Assembly (NCBI RefSeq): GCF_014197135.1
Contig: NZ_JACIFA010000002.1
Span: 62,001 to 126,000 of the forward strand
Source of the DNA: Sphingomonas zeae
GTDB lineage: Bacteria; Pseudomonadota; Alphaproteobacteria; Sphingomonadales; Sphingomonadaceae
Length of the DNA: 64,000 bases
Direction: 5' to 3'
Position 1 is the stretch's first letter, and every line of letters begins with the position of its first letter. The position numbers were made by a program, and so were the translations under genes. The notes beneath the pieces were generated by a model, which ran no database searches, was not told where the DNA came from, and saw only the letters and a list, made by a program, of their open reading frames with translations. Positions 1 to 7,597 of the stretch are shown here, piece after piece.

Positions 1-606
1 CTCGGCCTTACGCCGCACGCCTCGCGCATCGAGGCCGGTGCCCGGCCCGACCCACAGCGCCGGTTCGCCTCCGAAACTGGCGGCGGCGAGCGCGGCGGCG
101 GCGGTGCTGTTGCCGATCCCCATCTCGCCCAGCACCAGCAGGTCGGCATCGCCCACCGCCTCGGCTCCGGCGGACAGCGCGCTCAGGCACTCCTCGACGG
201 TCATGGCGGGCGCGGCTGTGAAGTCGGCGGTCGGCTGATCGAGGTCGAGCGGCACGACCGCCAGTTCCAGCCCGGCCGCCGCCGCCAGCGCGTTGATCGC
301 GGCGCCACCGGCGGCGAAATTGGCAACCATCTGAACGGTCACGTCCGCCGGAAAAGCGCTGACGCCGCGCGCCGTGACGCCGTGATTGCCGGCAAAGATG
401 ACCGCGCGGCCCCGCTCGATCCGCGGACGTTCGATGCCCTGCCACCCAGCCAGGAAGATCGCGATATCCTCCAACCGGCCGAGCGAACCCGGCGGCTTGG
501 TCAACTGTCCCTGCCGCGCGGTCGCGGCGGCGCGGGCCTGGTCATCGGCCTGGGGCAGGGTGGCGAGCGCCGTCTCGAACGCGGCAATCGACGCGAAGGC
601 GGTCAT
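1..606 (-). CDS. cobT: Nicotinate-nucleotide--dimethylbenzimidazole phosphoribosyltransferase, 3' end cut by window edge
   Basis: CobT transfers phosphoribose from nicotinate mononucleotide to 5,6-dimethylbenzimidazole, activating the lower ligand of cobalamin in the cytoplasm. The frame is open from the ATG at 606 to the window edge, giving the first 202 residues of a protein usually about 340 long. Family landmarks are visible: KPPGSLGRLE at residues 37-46, FAGNHGVT at 71-78 and LGEMGIGNST at 159-168. The start overlaps the stop of the upstream DUF1636 gene by four bases (ATGA), so the two are probably translationally coupled and share the cobalamin riboswitch further upstream. The C-terminal half with the catalytic glutamate lies outside the window. 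Identification is secure; completeness cannot be judged. Confidence 0.93.
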   Translation of the reverse strand, partial: MTAFASIAAFETALATLPQADDQARAAATARQGQLTKPPGSLGRLEDIAIFLAGWQGIERPRIERGRAVIFAGNHGVTARGVSAFPADVTVQMVANFAAGGAAINALAAAAGLELAVVPLDLDQPTADFTAAPAMTVEECLSALSAGAEAVGDADLLVLGEMGIGNSTAAAALAAASFGGEPALWVGPGTGLDARGVRRKAE

Positions 607-1010
607 GCGACGACGAATCCTTCCGGGGGGGTGCGGGTCAGGAAATGGCCCTTAACCCCTTGCGGCCATTGCTTGTACGGCACCTGACCCCAGTCGCTGT
701 CGGCATAGGCGCGGGCATAGTCCAATATCGCGCGCGCGGCTTCGTCATCGGGGGTGAACTTGCCCATCACATAGCCGACCTTGCCGGGACAGCGTAGATG
801 GACGGTGCAAAAGGACTGGCACGCGAAGAGGCAGGGCATCTCTTCCACCGCGACATCGGCATAGGCAGGGTCGGACGCCTGCACCCGGCGCAGAGCCTCC
901 ACGAGCAGCGCGCCGCCGCGCTGACCCTGATCGTTCTCACGCGCGTCGTCGGACAGGCGGCAGGTGTTGCAGGCGACCACGGCGGGGCCGGGGGTGGCGG
1001 GCTTCAGCAT
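603..1010 (-). CDS. DUF1636 thioredoxin-like ferredoxin-type protein in B12 operon
   Basis: This encodes a 135-residue cytoplasmic protein of the DUF1636 family. Cysteines occur in CNTCR near residue 14 and in the run CLFACQSFC near residue 60, a spacing that suggests a 2Fe-2S or other metal site in a thioredoxin-like fold. The open frame extends upstream to 1310, but that stretch is the cobalamin riboswitch, so the ATG at 1010, followed directly by the conserved domain, is the better start. No strong Shine-Dalgarno precedes it, leaving the exact start uncertain. The gene ends four bases inside cobT. The family is known next to cobalt and B12 genes, and a role in cobalamin synthesis or cobalt handling is inferred from the riboswitch and cobT; the reaction is unknown. 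Confidence 0.8.
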   Translation of the reverse strand: MLKPATPGPAVVACNTCRLSDDARENDQGQRGGALLVEALRRVQASDPAYADVAVEEMPCLFACQSFCTVHLRCPGKVGYVMGKFTPDDEAARAILDYARAYADSDWGQVPYKQWPQGVKGHFLTRTPPEGFVVA

Positions 1011-1107
1011 GACAAGGGCTCGTACATCGGGACTCGTCTCCACAAAGGCGCTGTCGCCGCGCGAGGGAAAGCCCCGTTTCGTCCGGTACACCCTGACCAG
1101 CCGAAGG

Positions 1108-1276
1108 ACGACCGCGACGGGCAGGTCTCCTGGCTCGCGGGTCGGGGCCGGTCCGCCGCCTTCTCGGGGTGATCCCAATGGCGTCGTGGCGGGTGGCTCG
1201 CCGCTTACAGTTGCAGGGGCAGCCGGGGTGTCGCACCCCATTCCCTTTTGATCCCCTTTCGGGGAACCTGTCGCAA
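1108..1276 (-). promoter_or_regulatory. Cobalamin (AdoCbl) riboswitch
   Basis: Read on the minus strand, the leader has the standard landmarks of a B12 riboswitch in order: AAGGGAATGGGGTGCGACA near 1245, GCTGCCCCTGCAACTGTAAG near 1215, a CGCCATTGGGA box near 1180, then GAGCCAGGAGACCTGCC at 1121-1137. The last element is the strongly conserved 3' arm of the aptamer. It precedes the DUF1636 start by about 100 bases. In this class cobalamin binding normally lowers expression of downstream genes, so DUF1636 and cobT should be repressed when B12 is plentiful. No obvious intrinsic terminator follows, so control may be at the ribosome binding site. Confidence 0.93.
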
Positions 1277-1388
1277 GGTGGGCGATAGGCGGACGGGGGC
1301 GAGGTGGCAAGCGTCCTGCCCTCGCATGGTCGGCTTCTGAACACTATGTCATGGGAACCCAGCCCCCTAGCGGTGAGTCCCTGTCCCC

Positions 1389-2795
1389 ATGACCCAGATC
1401 TCGACCGAATCCGCCCGCACCGAAACCGACTCGATCGGTCCGATCGAAGTGCCCGCCCAGGCCTATTGGGGGGCGCAGACCGAGCGCAGCCTGGAGAATT
1501 TTCCCTTTGGGCCACGCGAGCAGATGCCGATCGGCATCGTCCATGCTCTCGCCATCGTGAAGAAGGCGGCGGCGCGGATCAATCGCGGCCATGGCCTGGC
1601 GGCGGACAAGGCCGATGCGATCGAGGCGGCGGCGCAGGAGGTGATCGACGGGCGCCATGACGACCAGTTCCCGCTCGTCATCTGGCAGACCGGCTCGGGC
1701 ACCCAGTCCAACATGAACGCCAACGAGGTGATTGCGGGCCGCGCCAATGAGATGCTGACCGGCACGCGCGGCGGCAAGTCGCCCGTCCACCCCAATGACG
1801 ACGTCAATCGCGGCCAGTCGTCCAACGACACCTTCCCGACCGCGCTGCATGTCGCCGCCGCGCTGGCCGTGACCAGGCAGCTCTTTCCCGCGCTCGACCG
1901 GCTGCACGGCGCGCTGGATGCCAAGGCGAAGGAATGGGACGGCATCGTCAAGATCGGCCGCACCCATTTGCAGGACGCGACCCCGCTGACGCTGGGCCAG
2001 GAGTTCTCCGGCTATGTCCAGCAGCTCGCCAATGCCCGCGATCGGATCGAGGGGACGCTCCACCGCAATATCCTGCCGCTGGCGCAAGGGGGGACGGCGG
2101 TCGGCACCGGGTTGAACGCACCGCATGGCTTTGCCGAGGCCATCGCCGCCGAGATCGCGGAGGCGACCGGACTCGATTTCGTGACCGCGCCCAACAAGTT
2201 CGAGGCGCTGGCCAGCAATGACGGGCTGGTCGACCTGCACGGAACGCTGAACGTGCTGGCGGTCGCGCTGACCAAGATCGCCAACGACATCCGCCTGCTC
2301 GGCTCCGGCCCGCGCTCGGGTCTGGGTGAGCTGGAGCTACCCGCCAACGAGCCGGGCAGCTCGATCATGCCGGGCAAGGTCAACCCGACCCAGTGCGAGA
2401 TGCTGACCATGGTTGCCGCGCAGGTGATCGGCAACAATGCCGCCGTGACCGTGGGTGGCTTGCAGGGGCATCTGGAGTTGAACGTCTTCAAGCCGCTGAT
2501 CGGCGCGAATGTGCTGCGCTCGATCCATCTGCTGGCGGTCGGCATGGAGAGCTTTGCGACCCGCACGGTCGAGGGAATGACGGTCAATCACGACCGGATC
2601 AGCGAGTTGCTCGACCGCTCGCTGATGCTCGTGACGGCGCTGGCGCCCGAGATCGGCTATGACAATGCCGCCAAGATCGCCAAGCACGCGCACCAGAAGG
2701 GGCAGACGTTGAAGGAGGCGGGGCTGGAGCTGGGTCTGGTCGATGAGGCAACCTTCGACCGGGTGGTCCGGCCCGAGTTGATGCTGGGACGGTGA
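1389..2795 (+). CDS. fumC: Class II fumarate hydratase
   Basis: FumC interconverts fumarate and malate in the TCA cycle as an iron-independent homotetramer. The 468-residue length is normal for class II fumarases. The superfamily signature [10 protein letters not shown] lies near residues 322-333 and contains the catalytic loop serine; the catalytic-site segment RTHLQDATP is near residue 191, and an N-terminal substrate-site segment with SNDTFPT is present. The start [17 protein letters not shown] agrees with related proteins. It stands alone, divergent from the B12 genes and convergent with the UPF0126 gene, with 17 bases between the two stops and no hairpin terminator between them. Nothing in the sequence indicates special regulation. 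Confidence 0.97.
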   Translation: MTQISTESARTETDSIGPIEVPAQAYWGAQTERSLENFPFGPREQMPIGIVHALAIVKKAAARINRGHGLAADKADAIEAAAQEVIDGRHDDQFPLVIWQTGSGTQSNMNANEVIAGRANEMLTGTRGGKSPVHPNDDVNRGQSSNDTFPTALHVAAALAVTRQLFPALDRLHGALDAKAKEWDGIVKIGRTHLQDATPLTLGQEFSGYVQQLANARDRIEGTLHRNILPLAQGGTAVGTGLNAPHGFAEAIAAEIAEATGLDFVTAPNKFEALASNDGLVDLHGTLNVLAVALTKIANDIRLLGSGPRSGLGELELPANEPGSSIMPGKVNPTQCEMLTMVAAQVIGNNAAVTVGGLQGHLELNVFKPLIGANVLRSIHLLAVGMESFATRTVEGMTVNHDRISELLDRSLMLVTALAPEIGYDNAAKIAKHAHQKGQTLKEAGLELGLVDEATFDRVVRPELMLGR

Positions 2796-2812
2796 GGTTG
2801 GGGGCAAGGGAA

Positions 2813-3451
2813 TTACCCCCGATCCCACCCCTTCGCCGGATAAGCAGGCAAAGCAATCCGATACCGGATCGCCGCCCCGCGCAATATGAATCCCGCCAGT
2901 GCCGCTACCGGCCCGGCACCGGGCACCCCCAGCTGCATCAGGATCACATAGCTGGTCGAGGACAGTGCGGCGGCGGTTACGTAGAGTTCCGGCCGCATCA
3001 GGATCGAAGGCTCGCCCGCGATCACGTCGCGGATGATGCCGCCGACACAGGCCGATACCACCCCCAACATTGCTGCGGGAATCGGGGTGATGCCATAGCC
3101 GCTCGCCTTGGCCGCGCCGTACACGGCATAGGCCGCCAGCCCCACCGCATCGAACCAGTCGAGGGCGCTGCCCCGCCACCAGCGCGCGGGCGTTGCCCAG
3201 ACCGCGAGCGCCGCGATCAGGCACACCAGCGGCACCCGTGCGTCATGCACCCAGAAGACCGGCGCATCGATCAGCAGGTCGCGCAGCGTCCCTCCGCCGA
3301 CCCCGGTGATGAGCGCGAAGAAGACGAGCGTCACGATCGTCTGGCGGTGCTTGGCCGCGACCAGCGCGCCGGACACCGCGAACACGGCCAGCCCCGCCAG
3401 ATCGAGCCAGGGCATCACGGCGGGCAGCATGGCGGTGGGTTGGGGCAGCAT
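2813..3451 (-). CDS. UPF0126 / TRIC-like seven-helix membrane protein
   Basis: This is an inner-membrane protein of about 212 residues made of two tandem UPF0126 repeats. Each repeat carries a glycine-rich motif before an Arg-Asp pair: GVGGGTLRDLL in the first and CVGGIIRDVI in the second. Hydrophobic helices fill most of the chain, with a short basic C-terminal tail. The fold is that of the prokaryotic TRIC cation channels (YadS/YicG relatives), so monovalent cation conductance is possible but unproven for most bacterial members. The start at 3451 is chosen over the longer frame reaching 3532 because the first helix follows directly and the longer form would run through the operator of the next gene. 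ATG codons at 3430 and 3415 are alternatives. Confidence 0.88.
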   Translation of the reverse strand: MLPQPTAMLPAVMPWLDLAGLAVFAVSGALVAAKHRQTIVTLVFFALITGVGGGTLRDLLIDAPVFWVHDARVPLVCLIAALAVWATPARWWRGSALDWFDAVGLAAYAVYGAAKASGYGITPIPAAMLGVVSACVGGIIRDVIAGEPSILMRPELYVTAAALSSTSYVILMQLGVPGAGPVAALAGFILRGAAIRYRIALPAYPAKGWDRG

Positions 3452-3501
3452 CGCGGACGACCCTAGAGCCGGTGACGACGGGGGGAAAGGGCGGTCGGCA
3501 G

Positions 3502-3528
3502 ATGAACGCGACGTTATCTCACGTTCAT
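3502..3528. promoter_or_regulatory. Inverted repeat ATGAACG-N13-CGTTCAT, likely operator
   Basis: Two 7-base half sites, ATGAACG at 3502-3508 and CGTTCAT at 3522-3528, form a perfect inverted repeat with a 13-base gap. It ends 60 bases before the glycine-zipper gene at 3588. The same architecture occurs before the paralogue at 4072. Two turns between half-site centres fits a dimeric DNA-binding protein. The regulator is unknown. Confidence 0.6.
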
Positions 3529-3587
3529 GCAACGGACAGTAGAATTGGCACGTTACGGCGTCAGATCAATTCGAAAGGAAGTTTGTG

Positions 3588-3896
3588 ATGCGGAAATTGA
3601 TGCTTGCCCTGGGTTGCACCGCAATGGTCGTCCCTACGCTGGTCCTGCCGGTGACCGCCGCCGACGCGCAGCGCCGCTACAAATATCGCGAATGGCGCGA
3701 CGATCGTGGCCGTGTCCGCTGCCGCAAGCCGGACGGCACGACCGGTCTGGTCGTCGGTGGCGTCGCGGGTGCGCTGCTGGGGCGCACGATCGATACGCGC
3801 GGCGACCGCACGCTGGGCACGTTGGGCGGTGCGGCCGTTGGCGCCTTGGCCGGCCGCGAGATCGAGCGCGGCACAAGCAACCGCCGCTGCCGCTGA
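3588..3896 (+). CDS. Secreted glycine-zipper 2TM protein (paralogue 1)
   Basis: This 102-residue protein has an N-terminal signal peptide ending near VTAADAQ, a short basic stretch (RRYKYREWRDDRGR), and a glycine-zipper 2TM domain with alternating small residues (VGGVAGALLG and GGAAVGALAG) around GRTIDTRGDRTLG. It therefore enters the periplasm and may insert in or pack against the outer membrane. One cysteine precedes the zipper (VRCRKPDGTTG) and another is the penultimate residue, a pair shared with the paralogues. The ATG at 3588 has AAGGAAG at 3575-3581, making it better than the GTG three bases upstream. An inverted repeat lies 60 bases upstream and a strong terminator follows. Function is unknown; envelope maintenance is an inference. 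Confidence 0.82.
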   Translation: MRKLMLALGCTAMVVPTLVLPVTAADAQRRYKYREWRDDRGRVRCRKPDGTTGLVVGGVAGALLGRTIDTRGDRTLGTLGGAAVGALAGREIERGTSNRRCR

Positions 3897-3916
3897 AGCC
3901 GGTTTTTCCCCTTGCA

Positions 3917-3957
3917 ACAAAAAAGGGGCGTCACCTTCGGGTGGCGCCCCTTTTGTT
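3917..3957 (+). terminator. Rho-independent terminator after glycine-zipper gene 1
   Basis: A near-perfect stem of GGGGCGTCACC and GGTGGCGCCCC closes on a TTCG tetraloop. It is flanked by an A run on the left and TTTTG on the right. It sits 20 bases after the stop and separates this gene from its paralogue. The A and T flanks would let it act on both strands. Confidence 0.9.
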
Positions 3958-3989
3958 TGGAAAATCCTGCAGATGATACTGTCTCGATA

Positions 3990-4016
3990 GTGAACGCCAA
4001 GTAGTTTTCCGTTCAC
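3990..4016. promoter_or_regulatory. Inverted repeat GTGAACG-N13-CGTTCAC, likely operator
   Basis: GTGAACG at 3990-3996 and CGTTCAC at 4010-4016 form a perfect inverted repeat with a 13-base gap, the same arrangement as at 3502-3528. The distance to the downstream ATG is 56 bases, close to the 60 of the first copy. Conservation of sequence, gap and distance at two paralogous genes supports a shared operator. Confidence 0.6.
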
Positions 4017-4071
4017 GCAACAAGCGTCACAGACATGGGTTCTTTTTCCCATCATCAACGGGAGTTTGGTA

Positions 4072-4635
4072 ATGCGTATTGCTCTGTTGACGGCGACGAT
4101 TGCCGCCACCGCCTTTTCTGCCATTCCTGCCGAGGCGCAGCGCAATGGCTGGGAAGCTCGTCAGGAATATCGCGAGGACGTGCGCGACGCCCGCCGCGAC
4201 TATAACCGTGACGTCCGCCGCGCTGATTCGCGTCGCGACGTTCGTGAGGCACGTCAGGAATATCGCGAGGACATTCGCGATGCGCGAAAGGATTATCGCC
4301 GCGACATGCGCAACGTCCGCTGGCGCAATTATGACTATAACCGTTTCGAGCCGGGCCAGCGCGGTTACTATCCGGAGCGCTATTATCGCGACGGCCGCTA
4401 TTACCAGCCACGCGCACTGGGCCGGAACGACCGCATCTATCGCGGCATGAACGGACGCTTCTACTGCCGCCGCAATGACGGGACGACCGGTCTGGTGATC
4501 GGCGGCCTGGCGGGCGGTGCGCTGGGCAATGTGATCGCGGGCGGCGGTTCGCGTCTGCTCGGCACGGTGATCGGGGCTGGCGGCGGCGCGTTGCTCGGCC
4601 AGCAGATCGATCGCGGCCAGGTTCGCTGCCGCTAA
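4072..4635 (+). CDS. Secreted arginine/tyrosine-rich glycine-zipper protein (paralogue 2)
   Basis: This 187-residue protein starts with a signal peptide (cleavage near AEAQ). Next come two charged repeats, ARQEYREDVRDARRDYNRD and ARQEYREDIRDARKDYRRD, at about residues 28-85, which are likely helical, and an Arg/Tyr-rich linker. The C-terminal glycine-zipper 2TM domain (LVIGGLAGGALG, GAGGGALLG) ends in RCR. The Cys in FYCRRNDGTTG pairs in position with the penultimate Cys, as in the other paralogues. The layout resembles RcnB-like periplasmic proteins fused to a zipper. The start is set by GGGAG seven bases before the ATG. It lies behind the second inverted repeat and ends at a terminator. The exact role is unknown. 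Confidence 0.8.
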   Translation: MRIALLTATIAATAFSAIPAEAQRNGWEARQEYREDVRDARRDYNRDVRRADSRRDVREARQEYREDIRDARKDYRRDMRNVRWRNYDYNRFEPGQRGYYPERYYRDGRYYQPRALGRNDRIYRGMNGRFYCRRNDGTTGLVIGGLAGGALGNVIAGGGSRLLGTVIGAGGGALLGQQIDRGQVRCR

Positions 4636-4655
4636 ATCGGCGGGCTGGCTGAAGG

Positions 4656-4696
4656 ACGGCCTGGCGAGGAGACTCGCCGGGCCGTTTCTCGTTTTA
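4656..4696 (+). terminator. Rho-independent terminator after glycine-zipper gene 2
   Basis: The stem ACGGCC-t-GGCGAG pairs with CTCGCC-g-GGCCGT around a GAGA loop and is followed by TTCTCGTTTT. It is a clear intrinsic terminator, and its T tract runs into the end of the convergent small gene. Confidence 0.88.
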
Positions 4697-4915
4697 AATA
4701 AAGCCGCCGCCCAGCATCAGGCGAAGACCGAAGATCAGAATGAGGATCAGGTTGAGATTGCGCCCCGTGTCACGCGACGACAATGCCCCGACCGCCGCGC
4801 CGACGATCGCGATGGGGATCACGAACCAGTAACCCCAGGCGAAGAAGGGCAGGAAAGGCACGATGCCGAGCAGAAGCGCGACCAGGCCGATGACGATCGA
4901 GAACAGGTTCAGCAT
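4694..4915 (-). CDS. Small two-helix membrane protein
   Basis: A 73-residue hydrophobic protein with about three segments: LFSIVIGLVALLLGIVPFLP, then WFVIPIAIVGAAVGAL, and LNLILILIFGLRLML at the C terminus, separated by a short charged loop SSRDTGRN. It is predicted to be inner-membrane. The start MLNLF at 4915 is preferred to the longer frame from 4951 because the first helix follows at once. It is the only gene between a terminator and a divergent lipoprotein gene. No family is recognised; many alphaproteobacteria have such orphan proteins. Confidence 0.6.
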   Translation of the reverse strand: MLNLFSIVIGLVALLLGIVPFLPFFAWGYWFVIPIAIVGAAVGALSSRDTGRNLNLILILIFGLRLMLGGGFI

Positions 4916-5100
4916 GGATCCCAAGATGGCGAGGGGGCACCCTCTGCACAAGCGTTACGCCTGTGACTGATCGACATTTGCCCCATTCCTCCCAGGCAAG
5001 GGGAGGAACAATGAGGGTCGTCCCTTTATCCCGCGCTGGGTCACGACAAAGGCAAGAACCGTTAAGGATCGCGTCGCTTAACCGTGCTAGACGAAGCATC

Positions 5101-5835
5101 ATGATGGCGAAGTCGACATATATCCTGATCCCGCTGGGCTGCCTGTTGCTGGCGGCGTGCGGCGGCAAGTCGGACGATGACGCGCAACTCAATGCGCTCG
5201 ACAACGAACTCGCGTCGCTGAACGATGGCAGTCCGGCGCGCGACCCGCAACTGCGCGAGGCGCTGGCCGGGCAGATCATGGTCGATCCCGGACTGACCCA
5301 GACATCCAACGCCAATGCAGTGCGCCCGCCCAATCGGCCCGCTAGCGATCAGGTTCCTTCGCTGCGGCCGCCAGCCGATCCTGTCGATGCCCGCACGCTG
5401 AAGTCCGCGCCGCTCGCCTCGCGCGACTGCCCGGAATGCCGTGCCTCTGCCGGGGCCTTCACCCTGGCGGCCAAGGCCGGGCAGCAGGGGGGCAATGCCG
5501 CCTGCCTGTCGGGGCTGCGCTATTCGACGGGATGGGCGAACCGGATGCCGGGGGCCTTCGCGCCCTATCCGGGGGCTCGCGTCGCGGAGGCCGCGGGTAA
5601 CGACGCGAATGGCTGTGCCCTTCGCATCGTCGGCCTGCGCACCGCTGCGCCCGCTGCGAAGGTCATCGACTATTATTACACCCGGGCCAGCGGGGCAGGT
5701 TACAGCGCCGAGCACAAGATGGACGGCGCGCAGCATGTCCTGGGCGGGACGCGGGGCGCGGCAGCCTATATGGTCTATGCCGCGACCCGGCCGGACGGCG
5801 GTACCGATGTCGACTTGGTGGTAAAGGGAGGCTGA
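5101..5835 (+). CDS. Uncharacterised lipoprotein
   Basis: This protein of about 244 residues begins with a short signal peptide and a lipobox LLAAC-GG near residues 17-22, so it is predicted to be lipid-anchored. An acidic linker (KSDDDAQ) and a proline-rich, probably disordered segment follow to about residue 100. The C-terminal half contains a compact domain with CPECRA, CLSGLRYSTGW and a closing segment with YYYTRASGAGY, plus four or five cysteines that could form disulfides. The frame is open further upstream, but the signal peptide fixes the start near 5101. It is a single gene with no recognised family. The ending suggests a small sensor-like or binding domain, which is only a guess. 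Confidence 0.75.
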   Translation: MMAKSTYILIPLGCLLLAACGGKSDDDAQLNALDNELASLNDGSPARDPQLREALAGQIMVDPGLTQTSNANAVRPPNRPASDQVPSLRPPADPVDARTLKSAPLASRDCPECRASAGAFTLAAKAGQQGGNAACLSGLRYSTGWANRMPGAFAPYPGARVAEAAGNDANGCALRIVGLRTAAPAAKVIDYYYTRASGAGYSAEHKMDGAQHVLGGTRGAAAYMVYAATRPDGGTDVDLVVKGG

Positions 5836-5897
5836 TCCAAGCCGGGCCGCGCTTGTCCTTTGCGCGGGTGGGCGGGTTGCGCTAGGGGAACGGGATT

Positions 5898-6272
5898 ATG
5901 TCACCGCTTCTTCTCGTGATGCTGGGCGGCGCATTGGGTTCGGGGGCCAGGCATTTGACCGGTCGCTACATGCTCCATGCGTTCGGCCCGAACTTTCCCT
6001 ATGGCACGCTGACCGTCAACTGGGTCGGCGGGCTGTTGATGGGATTGCTGGCAGGCGTCCTTGCCCGTGCCGGCGGTGCCGAGGGGTGGCGGCTGTTCAT
6101 CGGCGTCGGGATTTTGGGCGGTTTCACCACCTTTTCGTCCTTCTCGCTCGATACCATCACCCTGATCGAGCGTGGCCAGATGACGGTCGCGCTCGGCTAT
6201 GTCGCCTTGTCGTTGCTGGGTTCGCTGGCCGCGTTGTGGGCCGGACTCTCGATCACAAGGATTTTCGCATGA
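5898..6272 (+). CDS. crcB: Fluoride channel CrcB/FluC
   Basis: CrcB is a small dual-topology membrane channel that expels fluoride. This 124-residue protein has four hydrophobic helices and the family motifs GGALGSGARH at 10-19, GTLTVNWVGG near 36-45 and GGFTTFSSFS near 74-83, which supplies the pore phenylalanine and serine/threonine track. The length is typical. Its stop overlaps the start of the pseudouridine synthase gene (ATGA), so the two form an operon; this crcB-rluC pairing recurs in alphaproteobacteria. No fluoride riboswitch was seen in the 60 bases upstream. Confidence 0.96.
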   Translation: MSPLLLVMLGGALGSGARHLTGRYMLHAFGPNFPYGTLTVNWVGGLLMGLLAGVLARAGGAEGWRLFIGVGILGGFTTFSSFSLDTITLIERGQMTVALGYVALSLLGSLAALWAGLSITRIFA

Positions 6273-7363
6273 CGGACTCTGTCCGCCAATTCACGGTCGG
6301 CTATGACGATGACGGCATCCGGCTGGACCGCTGGTTCAAGCGGCATCTGCCAGACACCAGCTTCACCACGGTCGCCAAATGGGCGCGCACCGGGCAGCTT
6401 CGCGTCGACGGTTCGCGTGCGACACCGGGCGACCGGATCTCGGCGGGCCAGGTGCTGCGCGTGCCCCCCGCCGAGCCCGCGCTGGCCGAGAGCAGCAAGC
6501 CGACGATGCGGCCGCGCCACATCCTGTCCGAGGATGAGGAGTCGTTCGCGCGCGAGATGGTGATCCACAAGGACCGCGACGCGCTGGTCCTGAACAAGCC
6601 GCCGGGCCTGGCGACGCAAGGGGGGACCAAGACGACGCAGCATGTCGACGGCCTGCTCGACGCGTTGCAGTTCGAGGCGGAGGGACGGCCCAAGCTGGTC
6701 CACCGTCTCGACAAGGACACGTCAGGCGCGCTGCTGGTCGCCCGCAATGCCCGCGCGGCGGCGTTCTTCGCCAAGGCCTTTTCGGGGCGCACTGCCAAGA
6801 AGATCTACTGGGCGCTGGTCGTCGGCGTGCCGTCGATCGACGATGGCACGATCGAGCTGCCCATCGCCAAGCAGCCGGGCACCGGTGGCGAGAAGATGCA
6901 TGTCGACGAGGAAAACGGCCAGGCGGCGCGCTCGCGTTACCGCGTGATCGAGCGCGCGGGCAACAGCTGCTGCTGGGTCGAGTTGCAGCCCTTCACCGGC
7001 CGTACCCATCAGCTGCGTGTCCACATGGCGGCGATCGGCCATCCGATCGTTGGCGACGGCAAATATGGCGGCGCGGCAGCCTTCCTGACCGGCGGGATCA
7101 GCCGCAAGATGCACCTGCACGCGCGCCGCATCCGCGTCGACCATCCCGATGGCGGTCGCATCGACCAGACCGCCGAACTGCCCCACCACTTTGCCGAATC
7201 GATGAACCAGTTGGGCTTCGACGAGATTCGCGGCGACGTCCTGCCCCAGGACGAGGATCGCGGCCCGCCGCCCAAGGAAGTCCTGAAGCAGCGCGCCAAG
7301 GCGCACGCCAAGCAGTATCGTAAGGAACGCCGCGGCGAACGGCGGGGTCGAGGGACGCGCTGA
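6269..7363 (+). CDS. rluC: RluA-family 23S rRNA pseudouridine synthase (RluC/RluD type)
   Basis: This enzyme converts specific uridines in 23S rRNA to pseudouridine. The 364 residues contain an N-terminal S4 RNA-binding domain (GIRLDRWFKRHLP onward, about 14-75) and a catalytic domain with VHRLDKDTSG near 144-153, where the aspartate at about 148 is the nucleophile. The motif GRTHQLRVHMA comes later, and a basic C-terminal tail rich in Lys/Arg is probably disordered. The start overlaps the crcB stop. The frame is open further upstream through crcB but begins properly at 6269. RluC is the best guess in this subfamily; the exact target uridines cannot be read from sequence. Confidence 0.9.
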   Translation: MTDSVRQFTVGYDDDGIRLDRWFKRHLPDTSFTTVAKWARTGQLRVDGSRATPGDRISAGQVLRVPPAEPALAESSKPTMRPRHILSEDEESFAREMVIHKDRDALVLNKPPGLATQGGTKTTQHVDGLLDALQFEAEGRPKLVHRLDKDTSGALLVARNARAAAFFAKAFSGRTAKKIYWALVVGVPSIDDGTIELPIAKQPGTGGEKMHVDEENGQAARSRYRVIERAGNSCCWVELQPFTGRTHQLRVHMAAIGHPIVGDGKYGGAAAFLTGGISRKMHLHARRIRVDHPDGGRIDQTAELPHHFAESMNQLGFDEIRGDVLPQDEDRGPPPKEVLKQRAKAHAKQYRKERRGERRGRGTR

Positions 7364-7372
7364 GTCCGCTTT

Positions 7373-7507
7373 TCCTCCCCTGTAAGGGGAGGGGGGCCGC
7401 CGCGAAGCGGTGGTGGAGGGGGGGCCACGCTCGTGGTGTATGACCTCGCTGGCCGGGACACCCCTCCGTCAGCCCTGCGGCTGCCACCTCCCCTTGCAGG
7501 GGAGGAA
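7373..7507. repeat. Intergenic palindromic repeat, family 1
   Basis: The element begins CCTCCCCTGTAAGGGGAGG and ends CCTCCCCTTGCAGGGGAGG, with inner arms CCGCCGCGAAGCGGTGGTGG and GTCAGCCCTGCGGCTGCC, so several hairpins nest inside one another. It lies between convergent rluC and the third glycine-zipper gene. Seven other copies or variants occur in the window. Confidence 0.85.
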
Positions 7508-7512
7508 TGGCA

Positions 7513-7553
7513 GGTAAACGAGAAAGCCCCGCCGACCGAGGTCGACGGGGCTG
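7513..7553 (-). terminator. Rho-independent terminator after glycine-zipper gene 3
   Basis: On the minus strand AGCCCCGTCGACC and GGTCGGCGGGGCT form a stem followed by TTCTCGTTT. It lies 45 bases beyond the stop of the gene at 7598. Confidence 0.88.
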
Positions 7554-7597
7554 TCGCTTATCCGAGGCTGAGGGGGTATCCCCCTCAGCCCCGAATG

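Noticed and set aside
1011..1310. N-terminal extension of the DUF1636 gene
   Set aside because: The stretch is the cobalamin riboswitch; the protein family starts at about 1010 and the extension has no conserved residues.
7373..7507. CRISPR array or IS remnant
   Set aside because: The repeats are palindromic singletons dispersed between genes, not spaced direct repeats, and they hold no transposase.
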